12,577 nucleotides of DNA from positions 1-12,577 of the forward strand of contig JALHLM010000130.1 of NCBI GenBank assembly GCA_022844585.1. The letters run 5' to 3'. The position numbers and the translations under genes were made by a program. Position 1 is the stretch's first letter; every line of letters starts with the position of its first letter. Positions 1 through 5,944 of this stretch are shown here, one piece after another. This DNA comes from Pirellulales bacterium (lineage in GTDB: Bacteria; Planctomycetota; Planctomycetia; Pirellulales; JALHLM01). The notes beneath the pieces were generated by a model. The model ran no database searches, had not been told where the DNA came from, and saw only the letters and a list, made by a program, of their open reading frames with translations.

Positions 1-739
1 CGGTAAGTCCGGCGAACGTCGTCACTAGCGCGATATAAATGCCCTCGGCCAGGAACTGCGTCTTGCTTTGTCCGGCGGGCAGATTGGCGGTGACGAAGAA
101 GGCCATGATCATGCCCTGCACGGTGCCGAGCAGCCCCAACAACGGCGCGACGCTGGCCGCCAGGTTGATCGGCCGCACGTTGTTGAACAGTCGATTCGCC
201 TCGCGATCGGCAACGTCCTTCTTGATCGCCTCGACTTCACTGTGCGGCCGGCCCAACTTGAGCAGGATCTCCTTCAGTACCGAAGCCGCCGCGGACGGAT
301 ATTGCTGACAAAGTCGATAAGCCGCCTTGGGATCGAGCCCGCCCGTCTTGGAACTCTGCTCGATGAGTTGGCGCACGAGCCGCGGCGGAATTACGCGCCG
401 TCGCCGCAGCGCGATCAACCGCTCGCAGCCGAAAATCACCACCACGAACGACATAAACAAGATCGGCCACATCAAAATGCCGCCGGCGAAGAACATCTCC
501 AGCAAGCTGGGAAACGCCGGCTGTTGGAATGCCGCGGCCGGCTCAGCGGCCGTTGCATCCTCGGCGGCCGCCGGCGCGGCGAGCTTCTCTTCCGCCAAGC
601 GCTCGGCATCGACTGGCTGAGCCTCTTGCGCATGGCAGGTGCGTGCGGCCACGCACCAAATCGCAATCGCGAACACCGCGTGCCAGGCCACGAAGCGCGC
701 CAGTGCTTTCCCGCGCTGCAGCATTGAGTTGTCGTTCAT
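1..739 (-). CDS. MotA/TolQ/ExbB proton channel family protein (partial, C-terminus beyond window)
   Basis: This is an inner-membrane proton-channel subunit of the ExbB/TolQ/MotA family, which uses proton-motive force with an ExbD/TolR partner to drive envelope work. Seen: 246 residues before the window edge. There is an N-terminal signal-like segment (about residues 14-38, ending CHAQ), an Ala/Glu-rich linker (40-70), a first channel helix (about 78-110, GGILMWPILFMSF), a cytoplasmic stretch (111-188) and the family hallmark PLLGLLGTVQGMI (199-211). A third helix begins (ALVTTFAGL) and contains the Thr typical of the pore. An extra N-terminal signal and linker ahead of the first ExbB helix is, from memory, usual in planctomycete homologues. 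The start at 739 is chosen because AGGA lies 8 bases upstream; a second Met is five codons in. It lies 262 bases after the co-directional TPR gene. ExbD/TolR genes are expected beyond base 1. MotA-type flagellar function is less likely given the TPR neighbour. Confidence 0.9.
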   Translation of the reverse strand, partial: MNDNSMLQRGKALARFVAWHAVFAIAIWCVAARTCHAQEAQPVDAERLAEEKLAAPAAAEDATAAEPAAAFQQPAFPSLLEMFFAGGILMWPILFMSFVVVIFGCERLIALRRRRVIPPRLVRQLIEQSSKTGGLDPKAAYRLCQQYPSAAASVLKEILLKLGRPHSEVEAIKKDVADREANRLFNNVRPINLAASVAPLLGLLGTVQGMIMAFFVTANLPAGQSKTQFLAEGIYIALVTTFAGLT

Positions 740-783
740 CGGTCGTTTCCTGTTCCCACTGCTTGGCCGGAGCACAATTTCGG

Positions 784-997
784 ATTCACCACGGAGTCAC
801 GGAGACACGGAGGAATGCATATTCTGAACCGCGGAGGCGCTGAGACGCAGAGCGAGAGAGGGGGGGATTGAGTAGAGGATCATTTCGATTCGCGATTTCA
901 AACCTTCATCCATTCGTCATTCGGATTTCATTCGACATTCGTGGTTAGAAATCTGTCATTCCAGTCCCTTCCGTGTCTCTATGACTCCGTGGTGAAT
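784..997. repeat. Imperfect inverted repeat (fold-back element), 30-base arms
   Basis: The left arm (784-813) reads ATTCACCACGGAGTCA, two bases, then GAGACACGGA and two more. The right arm (968-997) is its reverse complement with 27 of 30 positions identical. The 154-base spacer holds a related purine-rich string (about 827-853, with CGCGGAGGCGCTGAGACGCA) and an AT-richer stretch with four CATTCG/ATTCG copies (about 910-942). The right arm ends four bases from the stop codon of the TPR gene. I recall similar 'CCACGGAG..CACGGAG' strings as dispersed intergenic repeats in planctomycetes and other environmental bacteria. Transcribed on the minus strand, it would fold into a long hairpin between the TPR and ExbB messages. 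No transposase is present. Confidence 0.75.
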
Positions 998-1001
998 TTC
1001 C

Positions 1002-4000
1002 CTAACCTCCTAACTCCGCGATCCGCTTCTTCGCCTGTGTCACTTTGTCGCTGTCGGGATATTTTTGCACGATTTCCTGGTAGGACTCCAGGGCTTGCTG
1101 CTTTTGTTTGCGGACTTCGAAGCAGCGGCCCGCTTCGTAAAGCGCGTTGGCCTGCCACTGCGGGTAGGCGTAGCCATAGGCCACTTTGAAGAAATGCTTG
1201 ATCGCGTCGCCGTGCGCTTGGCGCTCAAAGCAAATCTCGCCAATCATGAATCGCGCCCGGGCGGCGACTTCGTTGCCGGACTTTTCCGTGGCCTGCTCGT
1301 AGAGCTTGACCGCCTCGTCGAGCTCGCCGAGGTTCTGCTTCGCCCAGCCTTGTTCATAGAGCAACTCTGCCGCGTAAGCGTTGTCCGGCTGCGAGGCCAG
1401 CGCTTCGCCGGCCATTTGTAACGCCTCTTGCCATTGCTGCGCTTGCGCGGCGCATTGTGCTCCGTGCAAGGCCGCGAGCGCCGCGAATTCTGGATTCGAA
1501 AGCTGTCCAAGTGCGCGATACGCCTCGCGGGCTTCGGGATACTTCTCTTGCTTGAAGAGCACCTCGGCTTCCATGAACCGGGCGTCGGCTGCCAGCGGGC
1601 CGTCGGCGTAGTGCTCGCGTTGGAACTTGAACGACTTCTGCGCCTTGTCAAAGTCTTCCAAGCGGTAGTACGCCCAGGCGAGTTTGTGCGCGGCCTTTTC
1701 GCCGAGATCGGTCTTACCGGCCTTTTGTTGCGAGGCGAAATACGCCTTGGCCGCTTCCTGGAATTCGCCGGCGTCGTACGCGGTCTCGCCGACGTGATAC
1801 CAACTCTCCGCGGCGACGGGCCCGTCGTCTTGCGCTTGCGCGAGTTGCTTGAACTGCTCGCCAGCTTCCTTTTCCTTGCCAGCCGACTTAAGCGCCCAGG
1901 CTAACTCGTAGCGGATCTTCGTCGCCTGCTCTGTCTTTGGATCGTCCGCAAGGAGTTGTTGGAACGTCTTCACCGCGGCCTCGAACTGTTGCAGTCCGAC
2001 CTGGCAAAGTCCCACCTCGAACAACGCCGCCGCGCGCTCCGCGCCGTCGGGGCTGGCCTTCAGATAGGCCTGCAGGTCTTCCAGCGCGCCGGAGAAATCC
2101 TTCATCTGCTGCCGCGCCGCGCCCCGCGCATAACGCGCCTCAGCCGCGAGGCGATGTTCCGGATAGCGCTCCAACATCTTCGTGAATGTCTGTACCGCCG
2201 GCTCATGCTGCGATTGACTGAGCTGCGCCCAGCCGAGCCCGTACCAGGCCTGCGGCGCGAGCTTGCTCTGCGGGTAGTCTTGAATCAACTTCTGATAGCC
2301 GGCGGCGGCCGCGTCGAACTTGCCCGCTGCATAGGCTTGTTCGGCGAGCGTGTAGGCGCCACGGTCAAGCACGGCACTTTGGGGAAATTCTTTGCCTAAT
2401 CGCGCGAGCGTCTTCTGCGCCTCCTCCGCGCGACCGGCGCCTTGATAGGCGAGTGACAGCGCCAGCAGCGTTTCATCCGCTTGTCGCCACTTGGGCAGCT
2501 TCGCCACGACCGGTTCCAGCGTGCCGACCGCCGCGTCGAATTCTTTTCGCTCCACTTGCGATGCACCGAGCAAGTAACTCGCCTCGGCGGACAGTTCGGC
2601 GTCTTGCAATTTGCCGGCCAGCGGCCCGACAATGGCTTCGACGGCATCGAATTTACCGGCCATGAAGTAACACAACGCGCGCCGCACTTGCCAGCGCGGA
2701 CGATCGGCGTGATCGGCGAATTGCTTCACCAACTGCTCGTAGGCATTCGCGGCTTCCTCGGTGCGGCCGAGTTGCAAGGCGCTTTCAGCCAGCACCGCGC
2801 CGACGTCCGCGCCGAGCTCGTGTTCCGCGAACTTCTGTCGGAACGCCGCGGCATATTGAGCCGCCCGTTCGTGCTCGCCAGCCTGCAGCGCCGAGAACGC
2901 GGCCATGTACAGCGCTTGCGGCGCGAGCGGATCGTCGCCGCGATTCTTCACGAACTCGGCGTAGCGCTTCACCGCCTCGCCGCGACGCTCGGGGATTTCG
3001 TAGAGCGCGTCCGCCGCGTCGAACTCCAGTTGCGCCGCCCAATCCGGCGCAACATTCGCCAGCGCGCGTTCTGCGGTTTGCAGCGCTGCGACTGCCTGGC
3101 CTTCGCGCATCTGGCTCTTCGCAATCCAATGCGCCGCCTCGCTCATCATCCCGGCATCGCCGGAGACGCCTGAGAGCGCTTTGCGCGCGGCGTCGAATTG
3201 TTCCGCCAGATACCAGCACTTGCCGGCCGCGAGCCGCGCTTGCGGGACGTGCGTCGATTGCGCGAACCGCTCCGCCAGCGCCTCGTACTCTTGCGCCGCT
3301 TCGGCGTATTGTTTCTGTTCGTAGAGCGCCGCGCCGAGCCGTAACTGAGCGTAGTCGGCCGATGCGAATCCTTGTTGCTTCGCCGCCGCCGCGAAGCGGG
3401 CGCCGGCTTCGGCATACTTCTTGGCCGCAAACAGCGTCTCGCCGTAGCGCAGGCTGATTTCGTGCGCGAGCGGGTGATCGGCCGAGCGCTTCAGGAACGC
3501 GACATAGACCTGCGCCGCTTCATCGACCTGGCCGAGCTCTTCCAACGTCACGCCGAGGGCATATTGCGCATCGGCCAGATTGGCCGACTGCGGAAAATCA
3601 TTCACCACCCGGGAATACGATTTCACCGCGGCCGCTTTGTCGCCTTGCGCGTACTGGCATTCGCCCTGGTAGTAGACGGCCTGCGCGACTTGTTTTCCTT
3701 CGGGATACTTCTGCACCAATTCGGCGAAGCTCCGTGCGGCGCTGCCGTACTTCTCCTTCGCGCCGGCCTGGGCCTGATTGTATTGTGCGATGCCCAAGTA
3801 CAGCAGCGTCGATTCGAGCAGTTCGAACTTGGGATGTTGTTCGCGGACCAACTCGAGCGCAGCCTCCGCGGCCTCGGGCTTGCCGGATTTGAGCAAACAG
3901 ACGCCGAGATAATGCTTGCCGCGCGGCACGCGCGGATCGTCGGCGAACTTGGTGACGAAGGTTTGCCACTCATCGGCGGCCAGTTCGAACTGGTCGCGAT

Positions 4001-4172
4001 TCTGTAGCGCCGCCGCCGCGGCATACTGGCGCGTAGCCGCCGGATCGACTTCGACCTCGGCGTTTTCCTGCGTGAATGCCAGCGGGGCGACCGCACTCCA
4101 TAAGCCACCGAATGATAGGCAGGCCAGCGCAATCGCCAGCCGCCCGCGGCCAATGCGGGAGGTTCGTGTCAT
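1002..4172 (-). CDS. Exported multi-TPR protein (YbgF/BamD-like repeats)
   Basis: This is a 1056-residue secreted or periplasmic scaffold made almost wholly of tetratricopeptide repeats. Seen: a signal peptide (basic MTRTSRIGRGR, hydrophobic core to about residue 32, cleavage near AFTQE), then an array from about residue 45 to the end with a period of roughly 34-37 residues. Repeat cores include YYQGECQYAQGDKAAAVKSY, WYGLGWAQLSQSQHEPAVQT and ALYEAGRCFEVRKQKQQALE. The spacing suggests 25-28 units. The 'F..A...Y..L...YP.S..A..A' phrasing is that of the TPR_6/YbgF (CpoB) and BamD type, which bind envelope partners. No enzyme motif was found. The frame is open back to 4322, but I start at 4172: a signal peptide begins there, GAGGT precedes it by 6 bases, and the upstream translation is low-complexity. 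The minus-strand neighbour is an ExbB/TolQ subunit, so a role in Tol- or Exb-like energy transduction is inferred. Confidence 0.9.
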   Translation of the reverse strand: MTRTSRIGRGRLAIALACLSFGGLWSAVAPLAFTQENAEVEVDPAATRQYAAAAALQNRDQFELAADEWQTFVTKFADDPRVPRGKHYLGVCLLKSGKPEAAEAALELVREQHPKFELLESTLLYLGIAQYNQAQAGAKEKYGSAARSFAELVQKYPEGKQVAQAVYYQGECQYAQGDKAAAVKSYSRVVNDFPQSANLADAQYALGVTLEELGQVDEAAQVYVAFLKRSADHPLAHEISLRYGETLFAAKKYAEAGARFAAAAKQQGFASADYAQLRLGAALYEQKQYAEAAQEYEALAERFAQSTHVPQARLAAGKCWYLAEQFDAARKALSGVSGDAGMMSEAAHWIAKSQMREGQAVAALQTAERALANVAPDWAAQLEFDAADALYEIPERRGEAVKRYAEFVKNRGDDPLAPQALYMAAFSALQAGEHERAAQYAAAFRQKFAEHELGADVGAVLAESALQLGRTEEAANAYEQLVKQFADHADRPRWQVRRALCYFMAGKFDAVEAIVGPLAGKLQDAELSAEASYLLGASQVERKEFDAAVGTLEPVVAKLPKWRQADETLLALSLAYQGAGRAEEAQKTLARLGKEFPQSAVLDRGAYTLAEQAYAAGKFDAAAAGYQKLIQDYPQSKLAPQAWYGLGWAQLSQSQHEPAVQTFTKMLERYPEHRLAAEARYARGAARQQMKDFSGALEDLQAYLKASPDGAERAAALFEVGLCQVGLQQFEAAVKTFQQLLADDPKTEQATKIRYELAWALKSAGKEKEAGEQFKQLAQAQDDGPVAAESWYHVGETAYDAGEFQEAAKAYFASQQKAGKTDLGEKAAHKLAWAYYRLEDFDKAQKSFKFQREHYADGPLAADARFMEAEVLFKQEKYPEAREAYRALGQLSNPEFAALAALHGAQCAAQAQQWQEALQMAGEALASQPDNAYAAELLYEQGWAKQNLGELDEAVKLYEQATEKSGNEVAARARFMIGEICFERQAHGDAIKHFFKVAYGYAYPQWQANALYEAGRCFEVRKQKQQALESYQEIVQKYPDSDKVTQAKKRIAELGG

Positions 4173-4501
4173 CGTGCGACCTCGTTCTGTCTTGTTCCGA
4201 TGCGGATCGCCGTCCAGCCGCGCGGCGCCGCGGCCGTCCTTACGCAACAAGCGGGGGCAGGGTTCATCAGTTCCCCATAATTCCATAACACCGTAACCCG
4301 CCAAATCTGATCCGCCGGCCATTATCGCCGGTCGCCGGCCGGAATGCCAGCAAGTGGAACTCCGCCGGGTGGTTCACCGTCGGCGCAGCAACGACCCGCG
4401 GACCACGAAGGCCATCCCCGTAGTTCGCCGGACACCACCGAAGATTGGTCCGCTGCGGCGGAAACGTGGCGGTACTGACGTCAGCCCGCTACATTGAGCA
4501 A
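4173..4501. other. Gene-free stretch upstream of the TPR gene
   Basis: No convincing coding region is seen on either strand. On the minus strand it holds the TPR gene's ribosome site (GAGGT near 4179-4183) and a perfect 12-base palindrome CGCGGCGCCGCG at 4221-4232. A low-complexity string at about 4264-4297 reads GGTTACGGTGTTATGGAATT on the minus strand; it may be a remnant of the 'TATGGAGTTATGG' dispersed repeat I recall from other bacteria. A short palindrome CTGACGTCAG lies at 4475-4484. No promoter with good matches to consensus was found. Confidence 0.4.
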
Positions 4502-4615
4502 ATGGACATCCTCGGCATGATCGCCGCGACCTTTTTGGAGTTCTGGTCGATCATCGGCGAGCCGATTTTTGGTACTGTCCCGTCACTCCCACACAGCCCA
4601 GCGCAAACCGCCTGA
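4502..4615 (+). CDS. Possible 37-residue small membrane peptide
   Basis: A short open frame begins MDILGMIAATFLEFWSIIGE and ends in a Pro/Ser-rich tail. Residues 3-24 are hydrophobic and could span a membrane once. It lies between minus-strand genes, has no clear Shine-Dalgarno sequence (TTGAGCAA precedes the ATG) and matches no family I know. Tiny hydrophobic peptides occur in planctomycete genomes, but chance is an equal explanation. Confidence 0.15.
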   Translation: MDILGMIAATFLEFWSIIGEPIFGTVPSLPHSPAQTA

Positions 4616-4663
4616 CGTCTAGTAGTTCGGAGGAAATGAGGGCAGCGAAGTGGACAGTTTGGG

Positions 4664-4780
4664 CTACGGTCGATGCCGATTCCACAAGCCCCTGAGGCCG
4701 TGAAGCCATTGCTCGCGAAAGAGAATGGCCATCACCATGCAGCATACGAATAGCTCGGTGGGCGAAAGACTGATTCGCAT
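4664..4780 (-). CDS. Small hydrophobic protein, 38 residues, TatA-like N-terminus
   Basis: The short frame MRISLSPTELFVCC... has one membrane helix (about residues 8-22, ending MAILF) followed by a basic amphipathic tail (REQWLHGLRGLWNRHRP). The order 'xxPTEL - helix - LF - xxxxLxGLxG' resembles the N-terminus of TatA/TatB subunits of twin-arginine translocases. The FGPKKLPE hinge and the long cytoplasmic tail are missing. It starts 10 bases after the stop of the 127-residue gene upstream, in the same direction, which fits translational coupling. GGTGGG abuts the ATG, too close for an ideal ribosome site. It may be a real small membrane protein, a decayed TatA-like gene, or chance. Confidence 0.35.
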   Translation of the reverse strand: MRISLSPTELFVCCMVMAILFREQWLHGLRGLWNRHRP

Positions 4781-4790
4781 CCCACCGATT

Positions 4791-5174
4791 CTACCCGCCG
4801 CTGCCTGGACGCTGAAACACGAATCTTTGGACGGCGGCCAAGAGATCGCCCATGTCCTCCGCCGTGTCTGCCCAGGCGACGAGCGTTCCCTTTGCCCATG
4901 CGCCAATTCCACGGTGCTCCAAAAGGGGCTTTCCGACAAACTGGTGGTCCGTCGAGATTTCGACGGTTCTAGTTGTATCCCGAAGAAATCCCTGATCGTC
5001 CAAGACGTCCAAAAGCACGAGTGCTTCGTCATCGCTGCATTCATCGAGGGCTCTCAGAATTTCGCTATCAGGTTGCCCCTCGAAAATATGAAAGTAAACG
5101 ACCGGCGCAACCATCGAGTATTTTAAGAACTCGACTTTGTTGCGGAATGCTTGCTGGTCGATTCTTTTCACCAT
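4791..5174 (-). CDS. Hypothetical acidic protein, 127 residues
   Basis: I do not recognise this protein. It starts MVKRIDQQAFRNKVEFLKYS, has no signal peptide or membrane helix, and is rich in Asp/Glu in the middle (DECSDDEALVLLDVLDD, about residues 45-61). It ends in a Pro/Gly tail. The mix of charged and hydrophobic residues and an FHIF..QPDSEILRALDE stretch suggest a small folded cytosolic domain. The frame is open further upstream to 5222, but that would run back through the terminator hairpin and the preceding gene's end, so I start at 5174, where GGGGCT just precedes the ATG. It lies 25 bases after the CxxCG membrane-protein gene with a terminator between, so it may rely on readthrough or a promoter inside that gene. 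No function is assigned. Confidence 0.6.
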   Translation of the reverse strand: MVKRIDQQAFRNKVEFLKYSMVAPVVYFHIFEGQPDSEILRALDECSDDEALVLLDVLDDQGFLRDTTRTVEISTDHQFVGKPLLEHRGIGAWAKGTLVAWADTAEDMGDLLAAVQRFVFQRPGSGG

Positions 5175-5187
5175 AGCCCCAGTATAC

Positions 5188-5210
5188 AAAAAGCCCCGCC
5201 TAACCGGGGT
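5188..5210 (-). terminator. Intrinsic terminator overlapping a stop codon
   Basis: On the minus strand CCCCG-GTTAGG-CGGGG forms a perfect 5-bp G+C stem with a 6-base loop, followed by C and five T residues. The TAG stop of the 5200-5688 gene lies inside the loop (5200-5202). The next gene on the same strand starts only 14 bases after the T-tract. It is a compact, textbook rho-independent signal, or an attenuator between two genes. Confidence 0.75.
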
Positions 5211-5688
5211 CGGGCGAATCAATGATCTTTGTCAGGTAAACGGCACCCAGCGTAACAACGGCACCCAGCAGGGTGGCCAGGAGTGCCGCCCGCAATGTTT
5301 GGTTGGTGGCGGAGATAACAACTTGTAGGCTTTCCTTGTGCCGTTCATCCGCCTTTCTTTCTTGCTCTAGCTGCCACTCTTTTTGCTGTTGAAGCATTTT
5401 CATTTCTAAATGCTCTTTTGGAGTAAATTCCTGCTGCCAGGGCGTAAAGCTGTCGCACTCACGCTCACGGCTTAGGACTGCGAGCGTTTGTCTTTCACTC
5501 GTGTCCGTCGCTTCTTCGCTGAGATTGAACGCCATCGCAGCGCATATCGGCCTCTCGAAGTAGAGCACCTTTCCACTCGGTCCATGCCCTCGGTCAGCGT
5601 GCTTGCGAAAGCCCTCGTCAACCTCCAGCATGGTCCGAGTAAGAAAATCACGCGCGGCTACGAATCCGCATTTCATGCACTGCGCCAT
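5200..5688 (-). CDS. Hypothetical CxxCG / coiled-coil / single-helix membrane protein
   Basis: This 162-residue protein has three parts. An N-terminal region opens MAQCMKCGFVAARDFL, with a CxxC pair (Cys4, Cys7) that could bind zinc, perhaps with Cys49 and Cys78. A motif block at about 75-95 reads ERECDSFTPWQQEFTPKEH. A Gln/Glu/Lys-rich, probably coiled-coil stretch (about 93-122) follows, then one C-terminal transmembrane helix (about 133-153, ALLATLLGAVVTLGAV). I recall proteins in diverse bacteria with the same 'CxxCG...ERxC..F..W..GFTPKEH' order and no known function. The start at 5688 is chosen for the GAGGT 6 bases upstream; the frame runs back to 5769. It probably sits in the inner membrane with the cysteine domain in the cytoplasm (inference: no signal peptide, C-terminal anchor). 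G+C in the coiled-coil region is visibly lower than nearby genes, so acquisition by transfer is possible. Confidence 0.75.
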   Translation of the reverse strand: MAQCMKCGFVAARDFLTRTMLEVDEGFRKHADRGHGPSGKVLYFERPICAAMAFNLSEEATDTSERQTLAVLSRERECDSFTPWQQEFTPKEHLEMKMLQQQKEWQLEQERKADERHKESLQVVISATNQTLRAALLATLLGAVVTLGAVYLTKIIDSPDPG

Positions 5689-5708
5689 TGTCGACCTCGC
5701 CCATATTG

Positions 5709-5741
5709 TGCTGAGCCCCTGCGCTCGCCTCTTGCTCAGCA
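5709..5741. other. Inverted repeat upstream of the CxxCG gene
   Basis: TGCTGAGC (5709-5716) and GCTCAGCA (5734-5741) are perfect complements separated by 17 bases. They lie 21-53 bases upstream of the minus-strand start at 5688. This could be an operator or a leader hairpin; no T-tract follows on either strand. Confidence 0.3.
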
Positions 5742-5779
5742 GTGTTTTACCTTCGGAGCCGATTGGCACCCGACGATCA

Positions 5780-5813
5780 ACGCGACGGCAGAGCCCTGAA
5801 GCTCAGGTCGCGT
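5780..5813. other. Nested hairpin in the divergent intergenic region
   Basis: ACGCGAC (5780-5786) pairs with GTCGCGT (5807-5813), enclosing a smaller CCTGA/TCAGG repeat (5795-5807, sharing one base). It lies between the divergent CxxCG gene and the Hsp70 gene. There is no T-tract, so it may be a regulatory structure or chance in G+C-rich DNA. Confidence 0.3.
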
Positions 5814-5864
5814 CGTGTGGCCGCCTTCCGCCCCAATTCGCTCTGAGGGCTTGCTGGCCTGCAG

Positions 5865-5891
5865 CTTGACGCCCCTACGGCGCACCAATTA
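5865..5891 (+). promoter_or_regulatory. Candidate heat-shock-type promoter for the Hsp70 gene
   Basis: CTTGACG (5865-5871), a 13-base spacer, then CCAATTA (5885-5891) resembles the RpoH consensus CTTGAAA-N13/14-CCCCATnT, with 7 of 9 matches if the -10 is read as CACCAATTA. The -35 also fits a housekeeping promoter (TTGACG), but the matching -10 at 17 bases (TTAGCC) is poor. No CIRCE element was found. Planctomycete sigma-factor specificity is not well enough known to be sure. Confidence 0.35.
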
Positions 5892-5923
5892 GCCTAAACG
5901 GTTCAGCTTTCCGCCGTTTGGGC
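5892..5923 (+). other. Leader hairpin before the Hsp70 gene
   Basis: GCCTAAACGG (5892-5901) pairs over ten positions (one G-T) with CCGTTTGGGC (5914-5923) around a 12-base loop. It ends just before the GGAAGG ribosome site at about 5929-5934. It could be a 5' leader structure affecting translation, or a protein site if it lies upstream of the transcription start. The A/T centre and strong outer pairs make chance less likely than for the other hairpins here. Confidence 0.4.
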
Positions 5924-5944
5924 CCCCTGGAAGGTGTTGCCGCG

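Noticed and set aside
68..727. 219-codon plus-strand frame opposite ExbB
   Set aside because: It has an Arg/His-rich, low-complexity composition and lies antisense to the well-supported ExbB/TolQ frame; an artefact of high G+C.
784..997. CRISPR array or insertion sequence
   Set aside because: There is only one pair of inverted arms, no regular spacers and no transposase frame.
4173..4322. N-terminal extension of the TPR frame by 50 codons
   Set aside because: It translates a low-complexity intergenic string, lacks a ribosome site, and would bury the clear signal peptide that begins at 4172.
4475..4484. Palindrome CTGACGTCAG as an operator
   Set aside because: Ten bases only, alone, and not placed near a supported start.
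4781..5044. Upstream part of the minus-strand frame that contains the 38-residue gene
   Set aside because: It overlaps the 127-residue gene in another frame and has shadow-like Arg/Ser-rich composition; only the last 38 codons look protein-like.
5689..5944. CIRCE/HrcA operator before the Hsp70 gene
   Set aside because: No TTAGCACTC-N9-GAGTGCTAA or close variant is visible.
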